The position numbers were made by a program, and so were the translations under genes. Of a stretch of DNA of 19,518 nt, positions 1-7,877 are shown piece after piece. The stretch's first letter is position 1; every line of letters starts with the position of its first letter. Origin of the DNA: Acidobacteria bacterium AH-259-G07 (GTDB lineage: Bacteria > Acidobacteriota > UBA6911 > RPQK01 > JADFOI01); assembly GCA_027717925.1 (NCBI GenBank), contig JALLON010000022.1, positions 1-19,518 on the forward strand, written 5' to 3'. The notes under the pieces were generated by a model, which had not been told where the DNA came from, did no database searches, and worked only from the letters and a program-made list of their open reading frames with translations.

Positions 1-56
1 TGAAACTTGGAACCTGAAACCTGGAACCTGGAACCTGAAACCTGGAACCTGGAACC
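1..56. repeat. Heptamer tandem array upstream of nuoJ
   Basis: Eight consecutive 7-bp units run from the window edge to base 56. They are variants TGGAACC and TGAAACC (the first unit is TGAAACT). The order A,G,A,G,G,A,G,G suggests a higher-order 21-bp period of TGAAACC-TGGAACC-TGGAACC. The array probably continues outside the window. It ends only six bases before the nuoJ ATG, so its last GGA (51-53) is the only purine-rich element at Shine-Dalgarno distance. Unit length matches the other intergenic arrays at 6106-6296 and 14572-14693, although the unit sequence differs. Confidence 0.95.
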
Positions 57-62
57 TAGTCT

Positions 63-575
63 ATGGAAGTTTTCCTTTTTTACACACTAGCAGCGATTCT
101 GGTCGTTTTCGCGATCTTCACGGTCACTGCCCGAAATCCGGTACGAAGTGCCCTCTATTTAGTCTCTGCGCTCTTGGGAATGGCTGGGCTTTTCTTTCTG
201 CTGAAAGCCGAGTTCGTGGGAGCTGTCCAGATTCTCGTATATGTGGGTGGGATCATGGTGTTGTTTCTCTTCGTGATTATGCTGGTCAGTGTACGAGAGG
301 TGCAGGGCGAGAGGAGAGCAAACCGGCAGTGGAAAACGGCGGTGGTTTTGGCTACTGTCTTGTCGGTGGAGTTGATCTTTTTTGTGGTTGGGGGCGCCGA
401 TGTCTTTCGCACCGAAGCTGTCAAACAAGGTGTGATTACACAGATTCAGACTGCCAATACCCAGAACGTCGGCCAGATGCTCTATACAAATTATCTTTTG
501 CCTTTTGAAATCGCTTCCATATTGCTGTTGGTGGCCATGATCGGAGCGGTCGTTCTGGCCAGGAAAGAACTCTAA
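63..575 (+). CDS. nuoJ: NADH-quinone oxidoreductase subunit J (NuoJ)
   Basis: Membrane subunit of respiratory complex I, located in the proton-translocating arm of the inner membrane. The 170-residue product has about five hydrophobic segments. It carries the family signature around residues 50-75, GAVQILVYVGGIMVLFLFVI, which forms the TM3 region with the pi-bulge linked to coupling in complex I. Length is normal (E. coli 184). It is the first gene of a tightly packed nuoJKLMN run; nuoK starts 11 bases after its stop. The start is the first ATG, MEVFLFY, directly after a heptamer array. No proper Shine-Dalgarno is seen, which is odd beside its well-equipped neighbours. Genes nuoA-I would be expected upstream but lie outside the window. 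Confidence 0.95.
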   Translation: MEVFLFYTLAAILVVFAIFTVTARNPVRSALYLVSALLGMAGLFFLLKAEFVGAVQILVYVGGIMVLFLFVIMLVSVREVQGERRANRQWKTAVVLATVLSVELIFFVVGGADVFRTEAVKQGVITQIQTANTQNVGQMLYTNYLLPFEIASILLLVAMIGAVVLARKEL

Positions 576-586
576 GGTTTGTAGCA

Positions 587-931
587 ATGGTCGAGTCACT
601 TCTCGATTTCCTTCACATCATCTTCGGGCAGATTGACACCGCACACTATCTGGTTCTCAGTACCATCGTCTTTAGCATTGGCGTCGTCGGGGTGCTGACG
701 CGGCGCAATGTCATCATTATTTTGATGTCCATCGAACTCATGCTCAACTCCGTGAACCTCAATCTGGTCGCTTTTTCCGACAGACTCCAAGACCTGTCGG
801 GTCAAGTTTTTGCTGTTTTCGTCATCACCGTGGCAGCAGCGGAAGCGGCCGTGGGTCTAGGCATCGTGATTTCTCTATTTCGAAACAAAGAGACGGTGAA
901 TGTGGACCAGATCGATCTCATGAAGGGATAG
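587..931 (+). CDS. nuoK: NADH-quinone oxidoreductase subunit K (NuoK)
   Basis: Small membrane subunit of complex I with three transmembrane helices; it forms part of the proton path between NuoJ and NuoN. The two conserved membrane carboxylates are present: E50 in MSIELMLNSVNL and E86 in AAAEAAVGLGI. Their 36-residue spacing equals that of E. coli E36/E72. At 114 residues it is slightly longer than the usual ~100 because of a 14-residue N-terminal extension (MVESLLDFLHIIFG). The AAGG at 574-577 lies at acceptable distance for this start. The next gene, nuoL, begins 3 bases after the stop, so translation is likely coupled. Confidence 0.95.
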   Translation: MVESLLDFLHIIFGQIDTAHYLVLSTIVFSIGVVGVLTRRNVIIILMSIELMLNSVNLNLVAFSDRLQDLSGQVFAVFVITVAAAEAAVGLGIVISLFRNKETVNVDQIDLMKG

Positions 932-934
932 TAG

Positions 935-3031
935 ATGCTCAACTATCTGTGGCTGATTCCCATTTTCCCACTCCTTGGATTTGCCATCAACGGTCTTTTC
1001 GGCCTCTGGAAGGTCAGGCGAACCGGAAGCCGGCCCGCAAAGCCTTTCATTTACAGCGTTGGGTGCGGGAGTGTCCTGCTGGCTCTGCTGCTTTCACTGG
1101 GCTGTTTTTGGGAGCTAATCCAACTCGACCCTGAGCATCGGCTAGTGGAACAGGAGCTCTTCACCTGGATCCATGGTCCGGAGCTCCGGACGGTGAGCGG
1201 CGAGCTGGTCAACTTTCACATCACCTGGGGTCTACAGCTCGATCCTCTTTCTGCGATCATGATCCTTGTGGTGACGGGGGTGGGTTTTCTCATCCATGTC
1301 TACTCCATCGGCTACATGGCGGAGGAGAAGGAGGGTTTTTATCGATTTTTCGCCTACATGAACCTCTTCATGTTCATGATGCTCATCCTGGTTCTCGCCA
1401 ACAACTACCTGGTGATGTTTGTGGGATGGGAAGGGGTCGGCCTTTGCTCTTACCTGCTGATCGGCTACTACATTCACAAAAAGAGTGCGGGCGACGCGGC
1501 CAAGAAAGCCTTCGTGGTCAACCGGGTGGGGGATCTGGCCTTCATCATCGGGATGCTGATGATCTTTTCTTATTTTGGCACTTTGGACTTCACTGAGGTC
1601 TTCGAGCAAGTAGGGGAGATGTTTCCCACGCCGGAGGCGACCTGGGGAGCTTTGAGCTGGATGGCACTGCTTTTGTTTATTGGCGCGACGGGAAAAAGTG
1701 CCCAGGTACCCCTCTTTGTCTGGCTGCCGGATGCGATGGAGGGTCCAACACCGGTGAGTGCCCTCATCCATGCCGCCACCATGGTGACGGCAGGCGTCTA
1801 CATGGTAGCCCGCTCGACTGCTATCTACAGCGGTGCACCCGACGTCCTGTTGATTATTGCCGTAGTGGGCATCTTTACGGCTCTCTTGGCGGCCTCAATT
1901 GCGTTGTTCCAGCAGGACATCAAGAGGGTTCTGGCTTATTCGACGGTGAGCCAGCTCGGTTATATGTTTGCCGCTCTGGGCGTGGGTGCAGTGGCAGCCG
2001 GCATCTTTCATCTCATGACCCATGCTTTCTTCAAAGCCCTTCTTTTTTTGGGTTCTGGAAGCGTTATTGTTGCTCTTCACCACGAGCAGGACATGCGGAA
2101 AATGGGCGGGTTGAAAAAGTACCTTCCCACGACGTGTCTGACCATGTGGGTGGCAGCGCTGGCCATTGCCGGTGTGCCGGGGTTGGCGGGCTTCTTCTCC
2201 AAAGATGAAATTCTGTGGCGGGCTTTTAGTAGCGGGCACGGGCTGATCTGGTTGGTGGGAGTCCTGGTAGCAGGCATGACTGCCTTCTACATGATGCGCC
2301 TAATGTTCTTGACCTTCTATGGTGAAGCAAGGGTCTCGCAGGAGGCTGCTCATCACCTACATGAGTCTCCCCGCGTCATGACTTGGCCTCTGATTCTTCT
2401 GGCCGTTGGAGCCTTCCTGGCCGGATATGTTGGTCTGCCGGATTGGCTAGGACCAAACCGTTTTGGGGACTTTCTCGAGCCTGCTGTTCAGGTCGCTTAC
2501 CCGCCGCCGGCCGAGGCTCTACCGGCAGCCGAGCCTCTACCGGCGGACGAGGCTCATCACGTCGATTGGCAAGAAATCGGATTGACTGTGTTTTCAGTTA
2601 CCGTTGCTTTTATTGGGATCTATTTGGCCTATTACCTTTTCCTTAAACATAAGGACAAACCCGCGCAATTGCGCGAAAAGTACCGGGCCATTCACGGCGT
2701 GGTCTACAACAAATATTATGTGGACGAGCTCTATGATCTTCTCTTTGTCAATCGAGCGAAGGGTCTCGGGCGATTCTTTTCAGCCTTTGACGACAATGTG
2801 GTGGACGGCGCGGTCAATGGCAGTGCCACCATCACTCGCATCTCGGCTTGGCTCTCGGGCCAGGCCGACATCCATATTGTGGATCGGATCGTAAACCTTT
2901 TGGCCCAATTTTTTGACTCCTTCAGTACCGTGTTTCGCAGGTTTCAAACAGGGCTGGTGCAGCGATATGCCCTCTTTTTTGTGGTTGGGATTATTCTTGT
3001 GATTAGCCTTTACCTCTACCTGGAGAGCTAA
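935..3031 (+). CDS. nuoL: NADH-quinone oxidoreductase subunit L (NuoL)
   Basis: Largest antiporter-like subunit of complex I, at the distal end of the membrane arm, with the lateral helix that spans the arm. The 698-residue product has the expected proton-channel residues: E166 in VGWEGVG, K254 in GATGKSAQVPLF, H279 in SALIHAATM and K424 in GFFSKDEIL. These align with E. coli E144, K229, H254 and K399. The C-terminal part (about 545-698) has a TM, an amphipathic helix-like stretch and a final TM, as expected for helix HL and its anchor. Residues ~526-540 form a Pro/Ala/Glu stretch encoded by an 18-bp tandem repeat (2510-2554), which is probably a flexible loop. AGGG in the nuoK 3' end serves as Shine-Dalgarno. 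Confidence 0.97.
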   Translation: MLNYLWLIPIFPLLGFAINGLFGLWKVRRTGSRPAKPFIYSVGCGSVLLALLLSLGCFWELIQLDPEHRLVEQELFTWIHGPELRTVSGELVNFHITWGLQLDPLSAIMILVVTGVGFLIHVYSIGYMAEEKEGFYRFFAYMNLFMFMMLILVLANNYLVMFVGWEGVGLCSYLLIGYYIHKKSAGDAAKKAFVVNRVGDLAFIIGMLMIFSYFGTLDFTEVFEQVGEMFPTPEATWGALSWMALLLFIGATGKSAQVPLFVWLPDAMEGPTPVSALIHAATMVTAGVYMVARSTAIYSGAPDVLLIIAVVGIFTALLAASIALFQQDIKRVLAYSTVSQLGYMFAALGVGAVAAGIFHLMTHAFFKALLFLGSGSVIVALHHEQDMRKMGGLKKYLPTTCLTMWVAALAIAGVPGLAGFFSKDEILWRAFSSGHGLIWLVGVLVAGMTAFYMMRLMFLTFYGEARVSQEAAHHLHESPRVMTWPLILLAVGAFLAGYVGLPDWLGPNRFGDFLEPAVQVAYPPPAEALPAAEPLPADEAHHVDWQEIGLTVFSVTVAFIGIYLAYYLFLKHKDKPAQLREKYRAIHGVVYNKYYVDELYDLLFVNRAKGLGRFFSAFDDNVVDGAVNGSATITRISAWLSGQADIHIVDRIVNLLAQFFDSFSTVFRRFQTGLVQRYALFFVVGIILVISLYLYLES
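2510..2554 (+). repeat. 18-bp in-frame tandem repeat inside nuoL
   Basis: Two 18-bp copies (2510-2527 and 2528-2545) and half of a third encode the repeated motif A-E-A/P-L-P-A within the loop before the lateral-helix part of NuoL. The copies differ at two positions (GGC/GCC and A/G at the end). The repeat unit is a multiple of three, so copy-number change keeps the frame. Confidence 0.85.
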
Positions 3032-3034
3032 CCG

Positions 3035-4594
3035 ATGAGTTTCTTTATGGAAAACATCCTCAATTTCGTGTGTTTTTTCCCTCTCATTGGAGTTGTACTC
3101 ATCGTGCTGTGGCCGAAGGGAAAAGAACATGAAAATGGGGTTAAGTGGATTGCGAATATTGTTGCGCTAATTGGTTTTCTCATCTCTATACCGTTGATCA
3201 CCGCGTTTAATGATCCCAGATACATTGACACCGCCACCGGCATGAGGTTCGTCATCAGGAAGAGCTGGATCGATGCCATTGGTGCGCAGTACTACTTCGC
3301 TATCGATGGAATCAGTTTGCTGTTGGTCCTCCTGACGACGCTTCTGGGGTTTATTGCGATCCTTTCCTCCTGGTCGGCCATCACGGAGCGTGTGAAGGAA
3401 TACTACTGCTACTTTCTCATTCTTCAAGTAGGAATGTTGGGCGTCTTCATGGCGTTCGACTTTTTTCTCTTTTACGTCTTCTGGGAAGTGATGCTGGTCC
3501 CCATGTACTTCATTATTGGGGTGTGGGGGGGACCTCGGAAGCTTTACGCGGCCATCAAGTTCTTTCTCTACACTTTGGCCGGGTCGGTACTTTTGCTTCT
3601 GGGCATTTTAGCGCTTTACTTCTATCAGCACAGTGTGACCGGAGTCTGGTCTTTTGACATCCTGAGGATGCAGCAGTTGAGTATTCCTTTGGAGCTGCAG
3701 CAGTGGATTTTCCTGGCCTTGTTCTTTGGTTTTGCCATTAAAGTTCCCATGTTCCCTTTCCATACCTGGCTTCCTGATGCTCACGTAGAAGCTCCCACTG
3801 CCGGTTCCGTCATTCTGGCAGCCATTCTGCTGAAGATGGGAACCTACGGCTTTGTTCGCCTTAGTTTGCCCATTCTTCCTGAAGCGACGATGGAGTTTTT
3901 ACCCTGGCTATTAGTGCTTTCGGTCATCGGCATCATCTACGGTGCCTTGGTGGCCATGATGCAAAAGGACATGAAAAAACTGGTGGCTTACTCTTCGGTC
4001 AGCCACTTGGGCTTTTGTATGCTGGGTGTTTTTGTGGCCACCCCGGTGGCTCTGGAAGGCGGCATTCTGCAGATGATTAACCATGGCATCTCTACGGGAG
4101 CTCTGTTTTTGATTGTCGGCATCATCTACGAACGACGTCACACCCGCATGATTGCCGATTACGGTGGTCTCTCACACATCATGCCGGTTTTTGCGACCGT
4201 CTTTTTGATCATGACCCTGTCATCGATTGGGATGCCCACACTCAACGGATTCATCGGAGAGTTTATGGTTCTGCAAGGGGTCTTTGCGGACCCCATATAT
4301 AAGCTGTGGGCCCTCTTTGGTGTTCTGGGTATCGTTTTGGGAGCGGCTTACATGTTATGGCTTTACCAGCGCGTGATGTTTGGTCAACTGGATGACCCGG
4401 AGAATCGGAATTTTCCTGATCTGAACTGGCGAGAATTGACGACCTTTGTGCCGCTCATTATCCTGGCCTTTTGGATTGGTCTTTATCCCAAGACGTTTTT
4501 GGATTATCTCCACGCTCCGGTAAACCAGATTGTTGAAAGAGTGCGGCCTGGTGAGTTTCCTCTCCTTCCTGTTCAAGTGGCGGTCAAGGAGTAG
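3035..4594 (+). CDS. nuoM: NADH-quinone oxidoreductase subunit M (NuoM)
   Basis: Second antiporter-like proton-pumping subunit of complex I, in the inner membrane. The 519-residue protein has 14 or so hydrophobic segments. Key residues visible are E151 in FYVFWEVMLVPMYF, K236 in FAIKVPMFPFHTWLPDAH and K267 in ILLKMGTYG, equivalent to E. coli E144, K234 and K265. The C-terminal half has the GMPTLNGFIGEF motif with the helix-12 carboxylate. Length is typical (E. coli 509). The ATG at 3035 is preceded by GGAGAG (3022-3027) at 7 bases, which supports it over the in-frame ATG five codons later. It follows nuoL by 3 bases and precedes nuoN by 3 bases. Confidence 0.97.
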   Translation: MSFFMENILNFVCFFPLIGVVLIVLWPKGKEHENGVKWIANIVALIGFLISIPLITAFNDPRYIDTATGMRFVIRKSWIDAIGAQYYFAIDGISLLLVLLTTLLGFIAILSSWSAITERVKEYYCYFLILQVGMLGVFMAFDFFLFYVFWEVMLVPMYFIIGVWGGPRKLYAAIKFFLYTLAGSVLLLLGILALYFYQHSVTGVWSFDILRMQQLSIPLELQQWIFLALFFGFAIKVPMFPFHTWLPDAHVEAPTAGSVILAAILLKMGTYGFVRLSLPILPEATMEFLPWLLVLSVIGIIYGALVAMMQKDMKKLVAYSSVSHLGFCMLGVFVATPVALEGGILQMINHGISTGALFLIVGIIYERRHTRMIADYGGLSHIMPVFATVFLIMTLSSIGMPTLNGFIGEFMVLQGVFADPIYKLWALFGVLGIVLGAAYMLWLYQRVMFGQLDDPENRNFPDLNWRELTTFVPLIILAFWIGLYPKTFLDYLHAPVNQIVERVRPGEFPLLPVQVAVKE

Positions 4595-4597
4595 TCA

Positions 4598-6100
4598 ATG
4601 CCTGAGATTCCACAAATTGACAATCTTTGGGAATTCTTTCGGGAAAACTCTGCCGCCATTGGACCACAGCTGCAACTAATCATTTGGGGACTGGGAATCT
4701 TATGTGTCGACTTTCTGATCCCAGCTCAGAAAAAGGGCCGCGGTGCAATTTATGCGCTGGGTGGGCTCTTCATGGCTTCAATTCACCTCTATTGGTTTTG
4801 GGGGATCAGTCCTGGTCCGGCCTTTTACAATATGGTCACCCTCGATTTCTTTGCCCGTTATTTCAATTTGTTGTTTCTGGCGGCTGCCTTTCTGACTGTG
4901 ATCATGTCCTACAGGTACCTGGATATTGAAGATGAACAGCATACGGAGTATTACGCGCTCATTCTTTTTGCCACGGCTGGGATGATGTTCATGGCCGGAG
5001 CCATCGATTTGGTGAGTCTTTTTGTGGGCCTGGAGCTGATGTCCATTTCCACTTACGTCCTGGTGGGTTTTCTCAGAAGCCAAAAACGATCCAATGAGGC
5101 TGCAATGAAGTACTTCCTGTTGGGGGCTTTTTCCACGGGAATCATTTTATACGGAATGTCCCTGCTTTACGGCCTCAGTGGCAGTACAAACCTGAACGAG
5201 ATAGGCCGGCAAATCGTCGGGCTGGAAAACAACACCCTTCTCGTTCTTTCTCTCTTTATGATGATGGCCGGTTTGTGCTTTAAGATTGCGGCCGTGCCAT
5301 TTCACATGTGGGTTCCTGATGCGTATGAGGGAGCGCCGACTTCCATCACCGCTTTTATGTCGGTGGCCGTGAAAGCGGCGGCTTTTGCCATCTTCTTCCG
5401 AATCTTCTACCTAGCGTTTGGCGACGTGCGGGAAATCTACATTTTCGCGCTAGCCGTCATTGCCATGGTCACCATGACCTGGGGAAACGTGGCCGCCTTG
5501 ACCCAAGACAACGTCAAGAGATTATTGGCCTATTCCAGTATTTCTCACGCAGGGTTTGTGCTGATGGGGTTGGTGGCCGGTACTGACTTAGGAGTGACTG
5601 CCTCGGCCATCTATCTTCTGGCCTATACTTTTATGAATCTGGGGGCGTGGTCGGTGGTGATATTGCTTCGCCGCCAGGATATTCCTGGTGAGACTCTCGA
5701 AGACTTCAACGGTCTTTATTTCAAGCATCCGGCCATTGCGGTCCTGATGCTGATTTTCTTCCTGTCCTTGGCAGGTATCCCCCCCTTGGCAGGCTTTATC
5801 GCTAAGTATTTTGTCTTTGCCGCGGTGCTGGAAGTCGCACTGAGTTCAGGTGAAGCACATTCATCCCTGATGGTTTGGGTGGCAGTAGTGGGAGCGTTAA
5901 ACGTGGTTGTCTCTGTGTATTACTACTTCCGCATCGTGGTATCCATGTTCATCAGAAAGGATTATTTACCGGCCCCCTTGAGCTTTTCGGCGGGCCTGGT
6001 AGTGGTTTTGGTCATCACTGGATTGTTCACCGTCCTGATTGGGATCTATCCAGAACCGTTCATCAGCCTCGCCCGTGCCGCCAGCCTGTCGCTGACTTAA
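4598..6100 (+). CDS. nuoN: NADH-quinone oxidoreductase subunit N (NuoN)
   Basis: Third antiporter-like subunit of complex I, next to NuoK and NuoJ in the membrane arm. The 500-residue product shows E146 in FVGLELMSISTYVL, K229 in LCFKIAAVPFHMWVPD and K259 in SVAVKAAAFA, matching E. coli E133, K217 and K247. The LAGIPPLAGFIAKYFVF motif near residue 395 supplies the helix-12 lysine. AAGGAG just before the nuoM stop is its ribosome binding site. It is the last nuo gene: the stop is followed after five bases by the heptamer inverted repeat at 6106-6296 and then the ATP synthase F0 genes. Confidence 0.97.
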   Translation: MPEIPQIDNLWEFFRENSAAIGPQLQLIIWGLGILCVDFLIPAQKKGRGAIYALGGLFMASIHLYWFWGISPGPAFYNMVTLDFFARYFNLLFLAAAFLTVIMSYRYLDIEDEQHTEYYALILFATAGMMFMAGAIDLVSLFVGLELMSISTYVLVGFLRSQKRSNEAAMKYFLLGAFSTGIILYGMSLLYGLSGSTNLNEIGRQIVGLENNTLLVLSLFMMMAGLCFKIAAVPFHMWVPDAYEGAPTSITAFMSVAVKAAAFAIFFRIFYLAFGDVREIYIFALAVIAMVTMTWGNVAALTQDNVKRLLAYSSISHAGFVLMGLVAGTDLGVTASAIYLLAYTFMNLGAWSVVILLRRQDIPGETLEDFNGLYFKHPAIAVLMLIFFLSLAGIPPLAGFIAKYFVFAAVLEVALSSGEAHSSLMVWVAVVGALNVVVSVYYYFRIVVSMFIRKDYLPAPLSFSAGLVVVLVITGLFTVLIGIYPEPFISLARAASLSLT

Positions 6101-6105
6101 GGAGT

Positions 6106-6296
6106 CAGAATTCAGAATCCAGAATCCAGAATCCAGAATTCAGAATCGAGAAGCTCCCAACTCAGAACTCCAAAATTCAAAACTCACACCTCAAAAACTC
6201 AATAGCTTGAAACCTGGACCTTCAACCTTCAACCATTCTGGATTCTGAATTCTGGATTCTGGATTCTGGATTCTGGCTTCTGGCTTCTGATTCTGG
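6106..6296. repeat. Heptamer arrays forming a perfect 35-bp inverted repeat
   Basis: The left arm is six exact heptamers CAGAATY (6106-6147). The right arm is the complementary series RATTCTG/GCTTCTG (6234-6296). Units at 6113-6147 and 6241-6275 are perfectly complementary over 35 bp because the order of C/T-ending units is mirrored. The 93-base spacer also holds short repeats: CCTTCAA twice near 6220-6233, and a stretch TTGAAACCTGGACC that resembles the array at the window start. The region lies between the nuoN stop and atpZ. It could fold into a long hairpin in RNA and may separate the two operons; there is no T-tract, so it is not a standard terminator. Confidence 0.93.
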
Positions 6297-6302
6297 TATG
6301 AT
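6294..6302 (+). promoter_or_regulatory. Candidate extended -10 promoter for atpZIBE
   Basis: TGG followed by TATGAT (6297-6302) fits an extended -10 element with 5 of 6 consensus bases, 41 bases upstream of the atpZ start and just after the right arm of the inverted repeat. No convincing -35 hexamer is present at the proper distance. This is a weak, pattern-only call. Confidence 0.3.
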
Positions 6303-6343
6303 CCAGCACTCTTCAAGCTGGCGAGTTGTGAAGTTTCTCCATT

Positions 6344-6586
6344 ATGCCCGATAGGCCCGATGATTTTCTGTCAAAGTCCTTCCAGTACTTTCAACAAGTG
6401 GTTCGCAAATCGGGACCGGCCGCAACGGCCAGCTATACGTTAGTGGGGGCTATTCTGTTCTTCGGTGCGATGGGGTATCTCATTGACCAGTGGCGTGAGA
6501 CCTCTCCCTGGTTTTTGCTAGTGGGTCTACTGTTGGGTATGATTGTCGGCTTTTATGAACTGGCCAAAACGGTCTGGAAACAATGA
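6344..6586 (+). CDS. atpZ: AtpZ/AtpI-family ATP synthase accessory protein
   Basis: An 80-residue protein with two transmembrane hairpin segments (about 28-47 and 52-72) and the family-like pattern GAILFFGAMGYLIDQW then PWFLLVGLLLGMIVGFYEL. This matches the small 'F0F1-ATPase subunit / AtpZ' proteins that precede atpI-atpB in many bacteria. They are thought to help c-ring assembly or Mg2+ supply. The start ATG has no evident Shine-Dalgarno. Its stop overlaps the next start in ATGA (6583-6586). Role by family and position; the exact function is uncertain. Confidence 0.85.
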   Translation: MPDRPDDFLSKSFQYFQQVVRKSGPAATASYTLVGAILFFGAMGYLIDQWRETSPWFLLVGLLLGMIVGFYELAKTVWKQ

Positions 6587-6939
6587 CGATGATTGGGTGC
6601 ATCACTTTGTTTTGTGTGGTCTCCTGGGCATTGGTCTCCATTACCTTCGCTCCTGGTGCAGCGATGGAAATTTTCCTGGGGATGCTGATTCCGTTACTGG
6701 TGGGAATCGCCACTATCTTGATGGTGGAAAGAATCTATCGGAAAGAGTCGCAAAAGCTCACTTCTTTCATGGTCAAGGCCTTCTTGGCTAAGATGGTGCT
6801 GTACGCCGTCTATATGACCTTAATTGTTGGTTTGTATTCTTTTCAACCAATACCGTTTGTTATTAGTTTCACAGTCTATTTCACGGGACTTCACATGGCG
6901 GAAGCGTTGTATTTTCGTACCATGTTCAGCACGAGATGA
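6583..6939 (+). CDS. atpI: AtpI-like membrane protein of the ATP synthase operon
   Basis: A 118-residue protein with four hydrophobic segments, lying between atpZ and atpB. It overlaps both neighbours by 4 bases (ATGA at each end), so translation is coupled. Size, topology and position are those of AtpI/ATP synthase subunit I, which helps c-ring assembly. Sequence similarity to the family is weak by eye: I see only the general pattern, including the charged loop ERIYRKESQKLTSF between TM2 and TM3. The symbol rests mainly on context. Confidence 0.7.
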   Translation: MTMIGCITLFCVVSWALVSITFAPGAAMEIFLGMLIPLLVGIATILMVERIYRKESQKLTSFMVKAFLAKMVLYAVYMTLIVGLYSFQPIPFVISFTVYFTGLHMAEALYFRTMFSTR

Positions 6940-7853
6940 TGACTACAGGTCAAGGGAGCGGACCTGGCGAGTTCAATGCTGGGGAAGTGATTATAGAGCA
7001 CGTTTCAAACAGCTCAATCGACCATCCCATTATTGAGTTGCCAACCGTGTTGGGGATCAATCTGTCTGTAACCAAGCACGTATTAATGCTGTGGATCGTG
7101 GCTGCCTTTTTGTTTGTCATCATTACGTGGGTCACCCGCAAATACTTAAAGCAAGATCGTCCGCTTCCCACCGGATCCATGAACGCCTTGGAAGCAGTGG
7201 TCCAGTTTATTCGGGATTCGGTTGTTCTCCCCAATGTGGGAGCCAAATTTTTGAATACCTGGACGCCCCTCGTTTTAACCTTTTTCTTTTTCATCCTCAC
7301 CGCGAATGGCATCGGCTTAGTTCCCTTGTTTGACATCTTGGGGGTCATTGATCGCTTTATTCTCCAGACCGACCAGCACTCCATCATCAATCGAATGCTT
7401 CATGGAGGGACCACGGCAACAGGCAATTACAATGTCACCGCCGCTTTAGCTACCATAACCTTTTTTGCCATCATTATTGCTGGAAGCAAAGCCCACGGTT
7501 TTATAAAGCATTGGAAGAATATGGCTCCCCAAGGAATGGCGTGGCCGGTTTATTTCATTCTTATACCAATCGAACTCATGGCTATGTTTGTGAAACCCTT
7601 CGCCCTGACCATGCGATTGGCGGCGAACATGACCGGAGGACATATCGCCATCCTGGCAATTTTGTCTTTTGTGTTCATTTTCAGTGGACTGTTTCAGAGT
7701 TTTTGGGCCGGGTTCGGAGTTGGAGTGCTAGTGTCCATCCCGCTAGCAGTGGGCATTTCCGCACTGGAAATCATTATTGTGTTGGTACAGGCGTATGTTT
7801 TTACCCTTCTGACGGCCGTGTTTATTGGTATGGCGATCAACGTTCATCACTAA
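6936..7853 (+). CDS. atpB: F0F1 ATP synthase subunit a
   Basis: Stator subunit a of F0, providing the two proton half-channels in the inner membrane. The essential arginine is R227 in FALTMRLAANMTGGH; the partner glutamine is Q285 in IVLVQAYVFTLL, equivalent to E. coli R210 and Q252. NGIGLVPLF and ATGNYNVTAALA are also family motifs. At 305 residues it is longer than E. coli (271): there is an extended N-terminus before TM1, and residues ~133-160 form an inserted loop (FDILGVIDRFILQTDQHSII...) before the ATGN motif. It overlaps atpI by 4 bases; a second ATG directly follows the first, so either may be used. Confidence 0.96.
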   Translation: MMTTGQGSGPGEFNAGEVIIEHVSNSSIDHPIIELPTVLGINLSVTKHVLMLWIVAAFLFVIITWVTRKYLKQDRPLPTGSMNALEAVVQFIRDSVVLPNVGAKFLNTWTPLVLTFFFFILTANGIGLVPLFDILGVIDRFILQTDQHSIINRMLHGGTTATGNYNVTAALATITFFAIIIAGSKAHGFIKHWKNMAPQGMAWPVYFILIPIELMAMFVKPFALTMRLAANMTGGHIAILAILSFVFIFSGLFQSFWAGFGVGVLVSIPLAVGISALEIIIVLVQAYVFTLLTAVFIGMAINVHH

Positions 7854-7877
7854 ACGAATTAGACGGAGGTAACCTGT

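Noticed and set aside
1..56. CRISPR array
   Set aside because: Units are 7 bp and contiguous, with no unique spacers; the same holds for the arrays at 6106-6296 and 14572-14693.
1232..1771. Long minus-strand ORF (179 codons) inside nuoL
   Set aside because: It lies fully antisense to a gene with all catalytic residues and has a His/Glu/Lys-rich composition typical of a shadow frame.
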